Source: Asterella californica | Taxonomy: Eukaryota; Streptophyta; Marchantiopsida; Marchantiales; Aytoniaceae | Reading direction: 5' to 3' | Length of the DNA: 64,000 nucleotides | Assembly: GCA_036924285.1 (NCBI GenBank) | Contig: JAYKYS010000008.1 | Span: 13,253,001 to 13,317,000, forward strand | In this document: positions 1 to 11,176 of the stretch, piece by piece | Layout: every line of letters starts with the position of its first letter | How positions within the stretch are numbered: position 1 is the first letter of the stretch | The notes under the pieces: model-generated | What the model was told of the DNA's origin: nothing | The model's database searches: none | Seen by the model: only the letters and a program-made list of their open reading frames with translations | Translations under genes and position numbers: made by a program

Positions 1-2500
1 GTTGTGGCAAATCTGGATTGTGTTGTAGACTTTTTGTGTCGACAATTTAGACATTTGAGCATGCATCCCCAGTCTCTCAACTTGCTAGCAGCAATCTTAC
101 GTCACACAAATACTGCACCTGATCTGCTGCCACTCTTAGGAGAACCTGTAAGTTATCTGATGAATGTGGTAGTAATGTGTTGTGGGGTGTTCTGTATGAA
201 CTGAGTGTACATGGTATCTTTGGTTCATAATATTTATTTTCATGCTGCTGCACTTGGAGAAGGACTTGGCGAAGTAGATGCTAATAGTGAAACTTGGTTG
301 GTCTCGCAGCTGCAGTGTGTTGTGATGGAGCTTGACGTGATGGCGAGAACTAGTCGTCCTCATCTTACTGTTCCCCTGTTAAGAGTAAGCCCATTCTGTG
401 ATTAGTTACACTATTGACATTTTCAAATGACATTCCATGTCGAATTTTCTATAGCACGTAACTGTGTAGTACTTTCTTGTTGACTTCTTCGTAGTGTCCT
501 GTAAAAATCGATGCTTCGCGTTGAATACGCGCTTTTCGTGGGTAACCATATAGCAGCTGAGTCTTAAGGAAATTTATACAGAAGTTTGAAAGAAGTTTGA
601 CGGATTGGCTAGAAGCGGGTTTTCTCATGTGGGCATTCGAGATTCTTGACGGACAATTAATGGCTATTTAGGCTTTGCGAGAAATTCTGAGGGCGGCCCG
701 GTCGGAAGTTGACGGTATGCTTACAAAAGCTACGACTGCTGCAGACTACTGGACGTCACTGACCAAAGTCGAAAGTAAGTAAGAGGCATATACAGGCAAC
801 CCATTCTGATCACAAACAAGATCCTTTCCAACATGATAGGAACTATCGCAGGGATCCAATATTTTAGTGCAAAGTCATTATAAGCCTGCTCATTATACAA
901 CCATATCCTTCGTTCATGTTTCTGGATGGTCTATATCACGTGCACTACGAATTATGACTTTCGATGGCCACCTCTTGTTGGCCCCATGGGAGACTCATCT
1001 AAAGCACTGCAGAATCATCTGCGAAGTCCAGTGTTTGGGAAGTATATGCGCGAGTGTCCATAAGTGGCGTTGAGTGTACTGTAGTTCAGGCTTAAGAATG
1101 CCATGTGGGATACTGCAGATACAGCAGAATCAGCCGATGGGGTATGTGACAGTAACCGGATCCAGCAGATATTTGAGGACAGTGAAATAGAAGAACACGT
1201 GGACGAATTCTTGGATAGGATACGTCAAAGGCAGGCGGTTGCTAAGGTCGCCACATCATGTTTGTCTGCGTGTGGTCCTCTTTTGGCATCAAAAAACCCT
1301 CAAACTTGTCTTCTTACCCTCGATGTAATCGCGGTAAGTCCACCGTTCATGCCTACTCGAACTTGGTATTATACATTTCATTTCTCTCGGGAGGCCTGAA
1401 CATGAGATAGGGGTCTAGGGTACCTTGAAATGGAAGCTTCAAGGATTTAGCGAGTGTACTTTTATAATCAGGGGCCAGGTTCCTTATGAGAAAGGGTAAT
1501 ATGGTGTTCCGCTACAGGATGGTATCAATACCCTAGCGGATGCGGAAGACGCTCGTCGGTATGAGGATACGTGCAGGCAAGCGTTGAAGGATTACATCAC
1601 TGGAATGCAAGATCCCCAATCGTCCATGCGTTGTGTGGAGGCTATAAACAGGGATGAATCCGAGACGAATAAGCTTCTACCAACCATGCATCGAATCTGG
1701 CCATATTTGGTTGCCAGTTTACGGCAAGGCCGTACTTCAGTACGTGAACTAGTCCACTTGATCGTCATGGTTTACGGGTACTGATGGCTGCTTGGTCACT
1801 TGTACGTAGAATGGCATGTAGAACTTACCTCTTTCTAACAAAGTTGATTGTGGTGCACCCTTAGGTTGTTGTTCGTGCTTTGGAGGTAATGGCGTTCGTC
1901 ACGACTAAATGCGGTGGAGAGTTCTTCACACGGCGTTTGAAAAATGATGTTGTGCCTATACTGGTGGGACTTCTTAGTCAAGGGTTATCCTCAGTACCCA
2001 TTAAAAGACGAAGTTATCCACTTGTACCACTGAGTCACTCGCAAGCTCCAGAGCAAGGACCGACGGCCATACTCAAAACGCAGCATGCAGTGCTAAAAAG
2101 TATCACTTCTATAGCGGGAGACAAAAAGAGTGCCTCAGCCCTTCGAAGTGCGTTTGAAGTAATTGCCTCATGGGTGGTAGCTTTGGCATGCCAAGTGGAG
2201 GCACTCAGAGTGGCTGCTACTGACGCCGCATTGGCTCTCTCTACCATAGATTCCGATTTTGTCTGGTTACTTGTTGCAGACATGGTATCGGGTTCTGTTA
2301 AAGGAGAGTTCAGCGACGTTACCTTGCCTGGATTTCCGGACTTCGCCAAGATATTACCTGCTTGGTCATCTCAAGTGGATACCTTGTGGTGTCAATATAC
2401 GAACTATCGAGGCGAGTTTAGAGACGTGGATCGGGGTGCAGCTCAATATCTGCTTGCGAAGCTAGAGGGTGTTCCAACCCACTCGGAGACGGGCTCATGA
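1..2500 (+). CDS. TTI1: TTI1-like ARM/HEAT-repeat protein (TELO2-interacting protein 1 homologue), 3' part
   Basis: The gene enters from the left edge and ends at TGA 2498-2500. Exons I can place by GT..AG borders and phase are 1-147, 310-384, 672-774, 1090-1333, 1518-1739 and 1865-2500. One more exon probably lies around 920-1060, because the phase between 774 and 1090 does not close without it. The peptide is helical and repeat-like. It includes LLPTMHRIWPYLV (about 1674-1712), followed across an intron by VVVRALEVMAFVTTKCGGEF, a pattern I associate with the C-terminal ARM repeats of TTI1. TTI1 is a co-chaperone with TELO2 and TTI2 that stabilises PIKK kinases such as TOR, ATM and ATR. The last exon (211 codons) is open throughout and ends in a hydrophilic tail. 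Assignment is from remembered family features; a different ARM-repeat protein is possible. Confidence 0.6.
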
Positions 2501-4148
2501 TCTGGGAGATCATTTGCAAGTAGTTGTGATATTAGAAGTCATCACGGCGATCCACATAGAGCGAGGAGTATCCGGAGTCATGTCCGTAAATGCAGAGGGA
2601 GAGCCAGAGTTTCATCTGTTTCAGCATTTGTTGTTGTCATCTGTTCTGTGTAAGATTTTGTTCGTTTAGCGACTGTACATATTGGCGAGGGAATAGGTTA
2701 TCCATTTTGGCTGATAAACCTGACTAAGGAAGAGTAGAAGCGCGTGTGAACAAAGTCCAATTGGAACACTTGCAGGATGATGACGAAAAGAGGCATATGT
2801 GAGGCTCCAAGTTCATGATTTTCTATCACACCCCACCCACCCCATATGTTTGATGTGTTATGATTCTCCGATCGAAAGCTCGGGAAGTGAGCAGACAAGC
2901 GAGCGACTACAGAAGGACACAGAGCTACATGGAAAGCGAAACTGAGAGCTTGTCTGCAAGTCCACTGATACCTGTCCATCATGTCCGAGCATGTTTCTCT
3001 TTCTCTACTTGCTGCTCCCCGTAAAATTCAGTAGTGAGGCTTTGTGTTTGAAGGTTTGCATAATCGTGAAGATGCGATCCGAGTAGAAAAGATTAAGGTA
3101 AGGTGCTACAACAAGACTTCGTAGGCTCAGGTGGATTCCTTTCCTTTTATCTGGATACAAGGGAATGTCCTTTGGAGGCATGCAGTACCACGAGAAGGTA
3201 AAAATCATCGTTAATTTCTAGTTCAGCTGAGAAGCTTTAAACTGCGGGAAGGGAAGGGAAAGACTATCCTCTTTTCTTCACTTGAATATACATGAGTATA
3301 TTCTTTTGTTCCAGGAAATCCTGTAGAGTTCGTCTTGACATTTCTCTATGGTACTGAACGGTTGGTTTTGAAATGAATTCTGAAGGGTAAAGCGAGTGAG
3401 AGCTTTAATTTAGGTCGTTATCTCAGAGACTCCATTCTTGCAGGACGATTTTATCACGAGAGCATTGTGTGTAACGGTGAAATCTTTTGCTCCTTTGACA
3501 ACGAATTAGAACTACTACTGGAATTAAGAGTTCTTAATAGGCAAACCGGGTGTTTCACTTCAGCTCAAACTCCATTGTTTGCAGTTTATCAGTATGCCGC
3601 ACCCCCGGAGAGTGATTGAATCATTCACTATTCTCTCCGTAAATTATGTTGATTTATTACTTAGACTTTCTCACTAGAATGGGTTTCGTAATAAACCCAT
3701 TGCTTCGTTGAATTGATGTTTTTCTCTAGTTGCCTCCTGTACATACTCTCGTCTGTCTGCGATCTCCTTATGGGTTATGGATCGTCTTGCAATCCTAGGT
3801 GAATAATATTTAACATTTAATCAAATTTGAGCTTTAAAGGAAGACCCAGACATGTAATCAGTAAGCTCTGATTTATGGGAAGACCCAGACATGAAGCAAA
3901 CCAAACGAAAGAACCGCTCCCGGAAGTACATATAAGATGAAGAAGATGTTTTGGAAATCTTCTGGAGTAACGTTTTGAGGATTTAAGTACTATCTCCATA
4001 GAGAATCCACCAGTCTCTCTTGTATATCCAGGACCATCAGCCAACGTGAAGAAGCAGAGTATTTCCTTGATGACACCATAGCTCTCAAGCACATACAGAA
4101 GATGTGCGATAGTGGATGGAAGCTTTTATATTTATTGGACTCTTATAT
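2501..4148. other. Spacer between the TTI1-like gene and the copia element
   Basis: The first 100 to 200 bases are probably the 3' UTR of the TTI1-like gene. No convincing coding frame follows on either strand. A 16-bp direct repeat, GGAAGACCCAGACATG, occurs twice within about 45 bases near 3838 and 3881. I see no other structure. Confidence 0.5.
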
Positions 4149-4403
4149 TGTAGGAAACTAAGGTAACTTACTCTATGACTCTTAACTGGAAGGCATACAC
4201 AAAATGTGTGTGAGAGAGGAAACGAGAGAGAACTGAATACTCCAAGCCAAAGACAAAGTCTGAATAATGAATAATGATGAGAGGACCAGGTGGGTCCTCT
4301 TGATATACAAAGGGAAAGAGTAAAAGGTCGAGGGGTGTCATCCTTTTGTGCCTCTTCACAATATCCACTTATGGATAGTTACTGTTCACACAGTATTCTA
4401 TCA
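4149..4403 (-). repeat. 3' LTR of the copia element
   Basis: This 255-bp repeat starts TGTAGGAAACTAAGG and ends CAGTATTCTATCA. It matches 10093-10273 apart from about 74 extra bases near 4172-4250 that the other LTR lacks, plus scattered substitutions. The difference is most simply a deletion in the 5' LTR or an insertion here. Confidence 0.93.
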
Positions 4404-4411
4404 CTCCCACT
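4404..4411 (-). other. Polypurine tract next to the 3' LTR
   Basis: On the minus strand AGTGGGAG lies immediately before the 3' LTR, the expected place and composition for the plus-strand primer of reverse transcription. Confidence 0.75.
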
Positions 4412-5975
4412 CAGTGACTAGTCCTTATCAATCGGAGTTTTGGTAACAAGTATTCTACTTTAGGAGTTGGTAAACTCTTAGTAAGAATATCAGCTACCCT
4501 GTCAGCCATTGGGCAATACTGAACTAACACTGTTTTGAGAGTGACTTGATCCTTTATGAAGTGATACCGGATATCAATGTGCTTTGTCTTATCATGAAAT
4601 TTAGTAGTGTCAACTAGGGCAATAGCACTCTGATTATCACAAAATAAGGTCGTTGGTTGTTCATCCTTTAGTCTAATATTTGTAAGTAGTTGTCGTAGCC
4701 AGATCGCTTCTGAAGAACACGTGCTTAATGCTACGTACTCAGCTTCTGTACTTGACAACGCCACAGATTGTTGTCGTTTGGATGATCAACTGATCGCTCC
4801 TTGGGCAAAAATGAAACAATTTCAAGTAGTGGAACGTCATGATTCAACATCACCTCCCCAATCAGCATCACAATATCCGAAAAAGGAGCGTGGGTTAGGA
4901 GAGTATCCGTACTCAAGATGATAGTCCAAAGTACCTTTGATGTATCTGAAAGTTCTCTTCATTGCGGTGATGTGAGTTGGACCAGGACTTGCCATATGCT
5001 GAGATAATGAGCTTATGATATATGACAAGTCAGGCTTTGTACATACAGCTGCCTAGTTGATGGATCCGGCTGTGCTTTGATATGGATAGTTGGCGCATAA
5101 AGCCGTCTCCTCCTCATTGATGGGAGGATCATGAGCAGGAAGTTTCTCACTTGGAGTCATGGGAGTACTGACAGACTTCAATTTTCCAGACCAAATTGAA
5201 ATAACTTTTGGGTGAGATATAGAGATTGGTTGAGTCTTATCCATCCTATTGATCTGTCCCTGTTTATCTCTATGCTCAAACAATGATGTACTTATCTAAT
5301 GTCGCTCATCTGGAATCTAAAATTGAATTGTTTTTTATTTTGATCATCAACTCCATGCTACTGCTTGCTATGATGGTATCGTCAACATATAAGACCAAAA
5401 TCATGAACTGGTTGCCCTGATGTAAGTAGTAAACATTCCCATCGGCACCAGACTTGGTGAACCCGAGAGATATGAGAAAACCATCAATTATTAGATATCA
5501 TTTCCGTGAGGACTGTTTCAATCCGTATAGTGTGCGTAGTAATCTGCACACTTGTCTTTTTATCGGGGTAGTGACTCCTTCCGGAACATTCATGTATATC
5601 TCCTCATTGAGTGTTCCATTCAGGAAAGCTGTCTTAACATCCATCTGGTGTACATGTAAATTATGTTGTGCAGATATAGCCAGAATCAGGAGATTGAACT
5701 CTTACCACTGGAGAAAAAGTGTCAGTATAGTCGAGGCCGTAGATTTGAGTGAATCCACGAGCCACCAGACGTGCTTTGTATCGAGAGATGGAACCATCGG
5801 AGTTCAGCTTTAGCTTAAACGTCCACTTGTTGGTGATGAGACGTCTACCGTGTGATAGATCAGTGAACATCCATGTTCCGTTAGCTTGATGTGATTTCAA
5901 TTCCTCATGTATGGCTTTCTCCCACTGTTCTGCATTGGGGGAAGAAAGTGCATTTCTATAAGACACATGCTCCAT
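4411..5975 (-). pseudogene. copia reverse transcriptase and RNase H, disrupted
   Basis: The reverse transcriptase start is clear: WEKAIHEELKSHQANGTW and NKWTFKLKLNSDGSISRYKA in 5975-5661. The catalytic YVDD box (LVLYVDDTIIASS) is encoded near 5398-5360 in a different frame. A stop interrupts the frame near 5053, before the conserved TKPDLSYIISSLSQHMASPG block. RNase H (4764-4411) has ALSSTEAEYVALS, FCDNQSAI and KHIDIRYHFIKD, and ends in a normal stop close to the polypurine tract. Several frameshifts and stops make this a pseudogene. Confidence 0.93.
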
Positions 5976-6493
5976 GGAGAGTGGTGAGAGTAGTTATCAT
6001 TAATGCGTCTTTCTGTTTCCTCGGCTTTCTTGGTTTTGGAGGAGTAAGGAGGTTTTCGTAACCTTCAGCAAGATCACGCCTTGGAGGCACTGATTGTCTT
6101 GTTGATCGTCTCAACGTTGGAGGAACAAGAATACTTGTGGATGAAGGAATCTTCTCTTGTGAAGATTCAGTTGGTGAAGTCCCAAAGAGTCGGATCTCCT
6201 ACGGTGGCCAACGTTGCTGGATGCTTGGTAATGTCCTCCTGAGGTAGGGATGGTACTGACTCATGTTTTCAGCTACCGGATACTGATCACGATGGTGATC
6301 TGTCGGTGACGTTGGAGACCGAGGGATAGTTACTGCAGTAGGTGGATTGTTTTGGTTCGACTGTGAGCTGGATGAACTCACAGTCGGAGTTGGTGTTGGT
6401 GTTGGTGGACGGTGCAACGAGAAGTACAAGTGGACCACTGATAAGAGGAATGAGAGGCGGCACGGAAGAGGGAGGGAGCATTGAGGGAGGGGG
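5976..6493 (-). pseudogene. copia inter-domain linker between integrase and reverse transcriptase
   Basis: This stretch encodes low-complexity Pro/Ser/Thr-rich peptide on the minus strand, as is usual in copia polyproteins between the two domains. No intact frame spans it. A repeated TGGTGT run near 6390-6410 encodes a Pro-Thr repeat. Confidence 0.6.
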
Positions 6494-7660
6494 CTAAGCT
6501 CCCACTGAAACTGGTATGGGAGTTGGTGCGGAAGGTACTGGGTGGTTGTTATAGAACTCAATGCTATTCTGGGAAAATTCTTCTGTGAGGATAGAATTAT
6601 TAGGGAGAGCAAGTGAGGATACATGAGAGAAAGGAGATTCGTCAAAGATGACGTCTCGTGAAGTGAAAGCATGACCATCAGATTTACGTTGTAGGCGGTA
6701 TGCTTTGCTGCGTGCACTATAGCCTAGCAAGATGCAAGCATGAGAGTGATCATCTAACTTAGAGCGGAGATCAGCTGAGACTTGGGAATATGCAGTGCAT
6801 CCAAAAACACATAGGTGTGAAATATCAGACTTACGGTTGTGCCATAACTCAAATGGTATCAACTTAGGAGGGAGTGTCTTTGTCGGGCACCTATTCTGGA
6901 TGTAGTTGACACAGTTGATAGCTTCACCCCAGTAAGGTTTTGGAAGGCTCGACTCTTGCAACATGGTGCGGACAGAATTAAGAAAGGTGCGGTTTTTCTG
7001 TTCAGCAACGCCGTTTTGTTGAACAACGTGAGTTGGTGCTGGATGTCGAACTCAGTGCAATATGCTTCAAATTCTGTGGATAGGTACTCACCATCGTTGT
7101 CTGAGCGTAGTGTTTTCAGCTTGTGACCAGTTTGTCGTTTAGCAAAAGCATGGAATTCTTTGAAAGCTTGAAAGCAATCGCTCTTGTAATGGAGTAGTCG
7201 AACAACGGTGTGACGATAATAATCGTCAATGAAAGTTAAAAAATATTCATAGCCAGAATATGTGCAAGGAGAAATACGGCCGCTTATGTCTGAATGTACC
7301 AACTCAAGGGGTTCTATTGCCCGGGTGGTTGCTACACGTGGGATTTTAGTGCGTGGTTGCTTGCCGCGCTGACATGTTGGGCAGATCTGTTCTCTCGCTT
7401 CCCGCAGGTTAAGACCAGTGACAGAATTCTCACGTCTAAGCTGGTCTAAGCGCTGTGAGCTAATGTGGCCTAGGCGACGATGCCATAGTGTAGTGTTATT
7501 GCTAGCGACTGCTGTGTTTGCTGCATGGTAGAGAAATGGAGGAACGAGAGCAGGCAAGGATGAGGAGTTTAGACACGTGTCGCGACGTGGAGCGATGGAT
7601 CGGATGGTGATAACCGACCCATCGTTGACGAAAAAAAAAAGATTATCCTCGTGGAGGAGA
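6494..7660 (-). pseudogene. copia GAG-pre-integrase and integrase region, frameshifted
   Basis: The GAG-pre-integrase part shows TTLWHRRLGHIS, and a zinc site is completed by CPTCQRGKQ. The integrase core has its first catalytic Asp in LVHSDISGRISP and the second in TLRSDNDGEYLS. A frameshift near 6990-7025 moves the downstream part, including WGEAINCVNYIQNRCPTKTL and the conserved VFGCTAYSQV block, into another frame (6964-6494). The catalytic Glu region falls at the break. Confidence 0.9.
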
Positions 7661-8575
7661 CCCGACCCGCTGTCAGTCGGGACGCGACCTGCCCATGTGG
7701 CGAGCTGGGAAGCGCCCTCACAGAGAGCTCCTGCCCACCATTTGTGGAGCCGCGTCCCTGCATAAGAGCGCAGTCTGTCTAAGTGGCAGGTGGCTCGATG
7801 TCCCTTGGGGACCACGACTCTTCATAAGGGTCTGTGCTCTCCTGGGGTCTGTGACCACGTCTGACGACGCGTGTGGATTATTATCTCCACGCTCCAAAGC
7901 CGGGCGTATGCCCGTCGGAGACCGTGACCTCGTGTGGAGGGACGTGTCCTCCGCAGGACTGTGCCGCTTGGGGGCCGTGTCCTCGCGTGGGAGCACGTGC
8001 TCCCTAAGGGACTTCTCTGTGCGTGGGGGTAATAGTTCTCACGCCGCGTATTCGCGTGAATACGCGTTGGACGTCGTGACCCCGCATGGAGAGACGTGTC
8101 TCTATCGGTGCGCGATGGTTCCGATTGGAGGTCCGTGTCCGTGAAGTGTCCTTGGTTCCAGGGGGACCTCGATGCGTGATCGAGGGCCTCCGCACTGTGA
8201 AGCCTCTTGGCTCGCGTCTCCGTGAGTTAAGAGATGTCACTTGGGTGCGTGTGCCCTCCCGCGAGATGGGAGGGCACACGCGTCAGCTGTCTGGTGACTC
8301 TCCAGACGGTTGCGTGTTAGGTTCCGGGATTTCAGGTTCCAAGAGGGAGGGGAGACTGCGCAGATCGGGAATTTGACCTTCATTGTATATTTCCGCTCCT
8401 TGGGGATTGCAGAATTATGTTGAGTGCGTAGGAAGCACAAATAAGAGTGCTTGGGTGGTGAATGAGTAATTGCGTGGTTGGGAGGATAAATTCCACGTTT
8501 TCTGGGTCTAACACGCATTCGTGGTCTAGGACTATGGTAAGGTGGTAAGGTGTCCCCGTCACGCATGACGGTGTG
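7660..8575. repeat. GC-rich array of short palindromes inside copia pol
   Basis: Between protease and integrase the composition changes sharply to GC-rich, and ordinary copia coding is lost. The segment contains successive hairpins: a 16-bp palindrome centred on CACGTG at 7989-8004, a 9-bp stem at 8045-8066, GGAGAGACGTGTCTCT near 8088-8103, CCTCGAT/ATCGAGG near 8167-8185, and a perfect 13-bp stem at 8248-8280. Centres are roughly 50 bp apart in the 7850-8100 part. Units differ in sequence but keep their two-fold symmetry. I cannot place exact borders, and I see no gene in it. Confidence 0.6.
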
Positions 8576-8704
8576 TAAAGATGCAGTCTGCTCAGTTACC
8601 AACACGGAATTCCCAAGCAAATACAGATCGTTTGATAATGGACAGGAGCATAAACTGCGAGAGTATTTATCTTCAAGATAACAAATGCCGTTTCCAATTA
8701 AGCA

Positions 8705-9235
8705 CTAACCTCCTTTGGAGTCAAATTGACGTGCCGAGAAGAGGTTCTTGTGCAATGCAGACACATGTAGTACTTCGCGGATCAGTATCTTCTCACCATT
8801 CAGCAGCTTGATTTCGACAGTCTTAGTGCCTTCGATGTACACGGTAGTGTTGTCTCCCAATAAAATTTTATCATTTTGACGACGCTCTTTTGAGTATGGA
8901 GTGTATGTAATAAATTGACGTCGGTCATGGACCATGTGGTGTGTTGCACCAGTGTCGACGTACCACATGTTGTCCACATGTGATAATGCGCTCAGTCCAG
9001 TGGATTTGATTGTCATGAGGACTCTGCGTGCATTGTTGTTGTGCGATTTAAGACGGTTTCTTTGATTTTGTCCTCGGTCTTGTTGTTTGTTACCGCTGTG
9101 CTGCTGTTGATTACTGCTGCTGATTACTGCTGCTTGTTTGGTTGAGACACTCATTAAAAAGATGTCCGGTTGAACCGCAACCGAAACATTTGGCGCTATC
9201 AATTTGAAGTCGACGATGGGGTTGACTCCAACCAC
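8705..9235 (-). pseudogene. copia zinc knuckle and aspartic protease region, frameshifted
   Basis: A CCHC zinc knuckle (CFGCGSTGHLFNEC) is encoded near 9190-9149 in a frame different from the following protease, so at least one frameshift lies between them. The protease has the active-site signature WYVDTGATHHMV near 8970-8935. The frame continues through EVLHVSALHKNLFSARQFDS to a stop at 8705. Beyond that, retrotransposon-like codons continue in another frame to about 8580, where the GC-rich segment begins. Confidence 0.85.
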
Positions 9236-9260
9236 CTTGGTTGCTGCTTCGTCCTCGTCC

Positions 9261-9911
9261 TTATTGTCGGCATCCAGCGATCAAGGCAGTAGAAGGTTCG
9301 ACAGACATCTTCCGAGACATGAGCTCCTCCTCGATTAAGAAAGAGATAAGATCTTGTAGAGATAGGTTCGGATTCGTGCGCATTGCGTACAGGAAGGTTT
9401 GATAGTTAAGTGGCATGCTGTCCATCAGGGTGAGGATTTGTTCCTGTGCGTCTACTATAACGCCGGCAGATGCGAGTTGCTGCACGAGGGCCTTAAAGTT
9501 GTTAATGTGGATCATGACTGAATCGTTCGACTTCATTCTGAGAAGCCTGAACTTTTCTCTCAGGTGCATGCGGGTGACATGATCTTGACCAGCAAAGTTT
9601 GCGGTCAGAGTTGTCCATGCGTCATTTGCTGTTGTGCAAGCGAGTATGTGACCATCAACTGAGTTTGCACAGCACTCGTTGATTGCAGTTAAGGCGTTCT
9701 TGTTCTTCTTGTTTCATTCTGCAATGCTGTTCGGTCCGGTAGCTGGTGTCGCTATTCCGCCGGGGCTTGTTGCTCCAGGTCGTGGGATTGTGTCATCCAC
9801 CATGCCGAGTACCTCTTCCAAATCGAGTCGGAGGGTTATTTTATGCTTCCAAAAGATGAAGAAAGTATCATCGAATACCGCCCATCCTTTCGTGTTGAAT
9901 GGTGAAGTCAT
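9261..9911 (-). pseudogene. copia gag region (UBN2-type), disrupted
   Basis: Two stretches in the same frame (9911-9714 and 9569-9261) are separated by an in-frame TGA at 9716-9714. The stop sits where the reading resumes without a shift, so it looks like a point mutation. The second stretch has the helical pattern of copia capsid proteins, for example FRLLRMKSNDSVMIHINNFK followed by ILTLMDSMPLNYQTFL. The frame is lost again near 9261, before the zinc knuckle. Confidence 0.85.
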
Positions 9912-10080
9912 TCTGCGCAGTCTTGATCACGGAAATTGAACTGGTCCTTTTTCGCGCTGTGCTGGCATGTGCGAGGAGCGTCCTCCACGCAACAATCAAG
10001 GCGTCCCTTGATCGCTCTAGTTTCTAATGTCTAAGACTTAGAGAGAACGTATGTTATCTTAATAAATCATCTAACAACAC

Positions 10081-10092
10081 GGGCTGATACCA
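10081..10092 (-). other. Primer-binding site, initiator-Met tRNA type
   Basis: Read on the minus strand, the bases directly inside the 5' LTR are TGGTATCAGCCC. This is a near match to the TGGTATCAGAGC site used by many plant copia elements, complementary to the 3' end of initiator methionine tRNA. It fixes the element's orientation. Confidence 0.85.
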
Positions 10093-10273
10093 TGTAAGAA
10101 ACTAAGGTAACTTACTCTAAGGGTAAAGTCTGAATAATGAATAATGAGGAGAGGACCAGGTGGGTCCTCTTGATATACAAACGAAAAGAGTAAAGAGTCG
10201 AGGGGTGTCGTCCCCTTGTGCCCTTTCACAATATCCACTTAAGGATAGTTACTGTTCGCACAGTATTCTATCA
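10093..10273 (-). repeat. 5' LTR of the copia element (shortened)
   Basis: This 181-bp copy starts TGTAAGAAACTAAGG and ends CAGTATTCTATCA. Relative to the LTR at 4149-4403 it lacks about 74 internal bases. It is followed by TATAT, the target duplication. Confidence 0.93.
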
Positions 10274-11092
10274 TATATTTCACTCTGTTTTTCATATCCG
10301 CAGCGTCGAGAAGTGTATGTAATTCATTGGAGTATGCTAACATGCTCTCAGAGATTTATAATATGCGTGATGGTGATCATCACCAGATCATTTTTTATCA
10401 AAAGTTTAATTTATTATTTAATGTTTCTTAAAAAAATATTAAGTAATAAATTGCTTTTTTGCATATTTACCTCCTCCATCAGTAGATGGATAAGGTGAAT
10501 AATACGCAAGAAAGCTAGACTATTTATATATCTCGCATGCAGGTGATAAAAATCGAAGAAGGCATATGTTTACACTTCAGACTGTTTTCGGATGAAATAT
10601 AATAGCCGATGAGAAAGTTTCATTGGTATATTTCATCGGTTAAAAATCGAATGTTTTGTATTTTGAATCTGATGATATCTTTTCTCCGTGCTCGTTGGCC
10701 GCTCACTGGGAGTGAGGCAAGAGGAAAATCACTCTTCCTGTTTGGGGTTCAAGTGTTTAACTGAATGAAGAAAAAGATGGAGACAAGAAGAAGAGTGTCC
10801 AATAACTTTTATCCTTTGACCTAAAAGTCGAATGCACCTCATGGAAGATAACACATTTTTGATCATTTCAGATTTGAAGGATCACTAAAACGTTAGATCT
10901 CATGGGTCTTCGCATTTAGCATTCATTCAATGCGTGAGAAGTGTGTGCTCATTTGCTGAACAGCTACGGCTGACCCCTCATCCCAAAATACTTTCCATTC
11001 TCCTATCTTTAGTTAGCCTTTCTAACCTCCGTTGGGTATTCTCTTCCTCCTCTTCTTTATGGACCTTCTTAAAGGAAAGTAGACATGCATAT

Positions 11093-11176
11093 CATATTCA
11101 CCTTCTTCCGAGTTTGGAAGAGGGGGAATATGCATGCTCGTTTAATTTATTAGCTAAATTTTTTATTTAATAAATG
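11093..11176. repeat. Hairpin cassette copy 1 (partly decayed)
   Basis: A 17-bp imperfect stem, CATATTCACCTTCTTCC with GGAAGAGGGGGAATATG, is closed by the loop GAGTTT (11093-11132). It is followed by GTTTAATTTATTAGC and a TTTATTTAATAAA tail. The same pair of motifs recurs at 38780-38874 and 39877-39974, where the second hairpin is complete. Confidence 0.65.

Larger units (their letters stand above)
4149..10273 (-). mobile_element. Ty1/copia LTR retrotransposon, full-length but with disrupted gag-pol
   Basis: Both LTRs begin with TG and end with CA, and the element is flanked by the 5-bp direct repeat TATAT (4144-4148 and 10274-10278). On the minus strand the order is 5' LTR (10273-10093), primer-binding site, gag, zinc knuckle, protease, integrase, reverse transcriptase, RNase H, polypurine tract and 3' LTR (4403-4149). 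Integrase before reverse transcriptase is the copia arrangement. The reading frame is broken by stops and frameshifts and by a GC-rich palindromic segment near 7660-8575, so this copy is not autonomous. The intact target duplication shows that it inserted as one unit and has not lost its ends. Confidence 0.95.

Noticed and set aside
6199..6717. 172-codon minus-strand frame in the copia element
   Set aside because: It is an out-of-frame reading of the integrase to reverse-transcriptase linker, not a separate gene.
7695..8376. Overlapping frames of 90-150 codons on both strands in the GC-rich segment
   Set aside because: GC-rich palindromic DNA lacks stops in several frames. The peptides have no family features and mirror each other on opposite strands.
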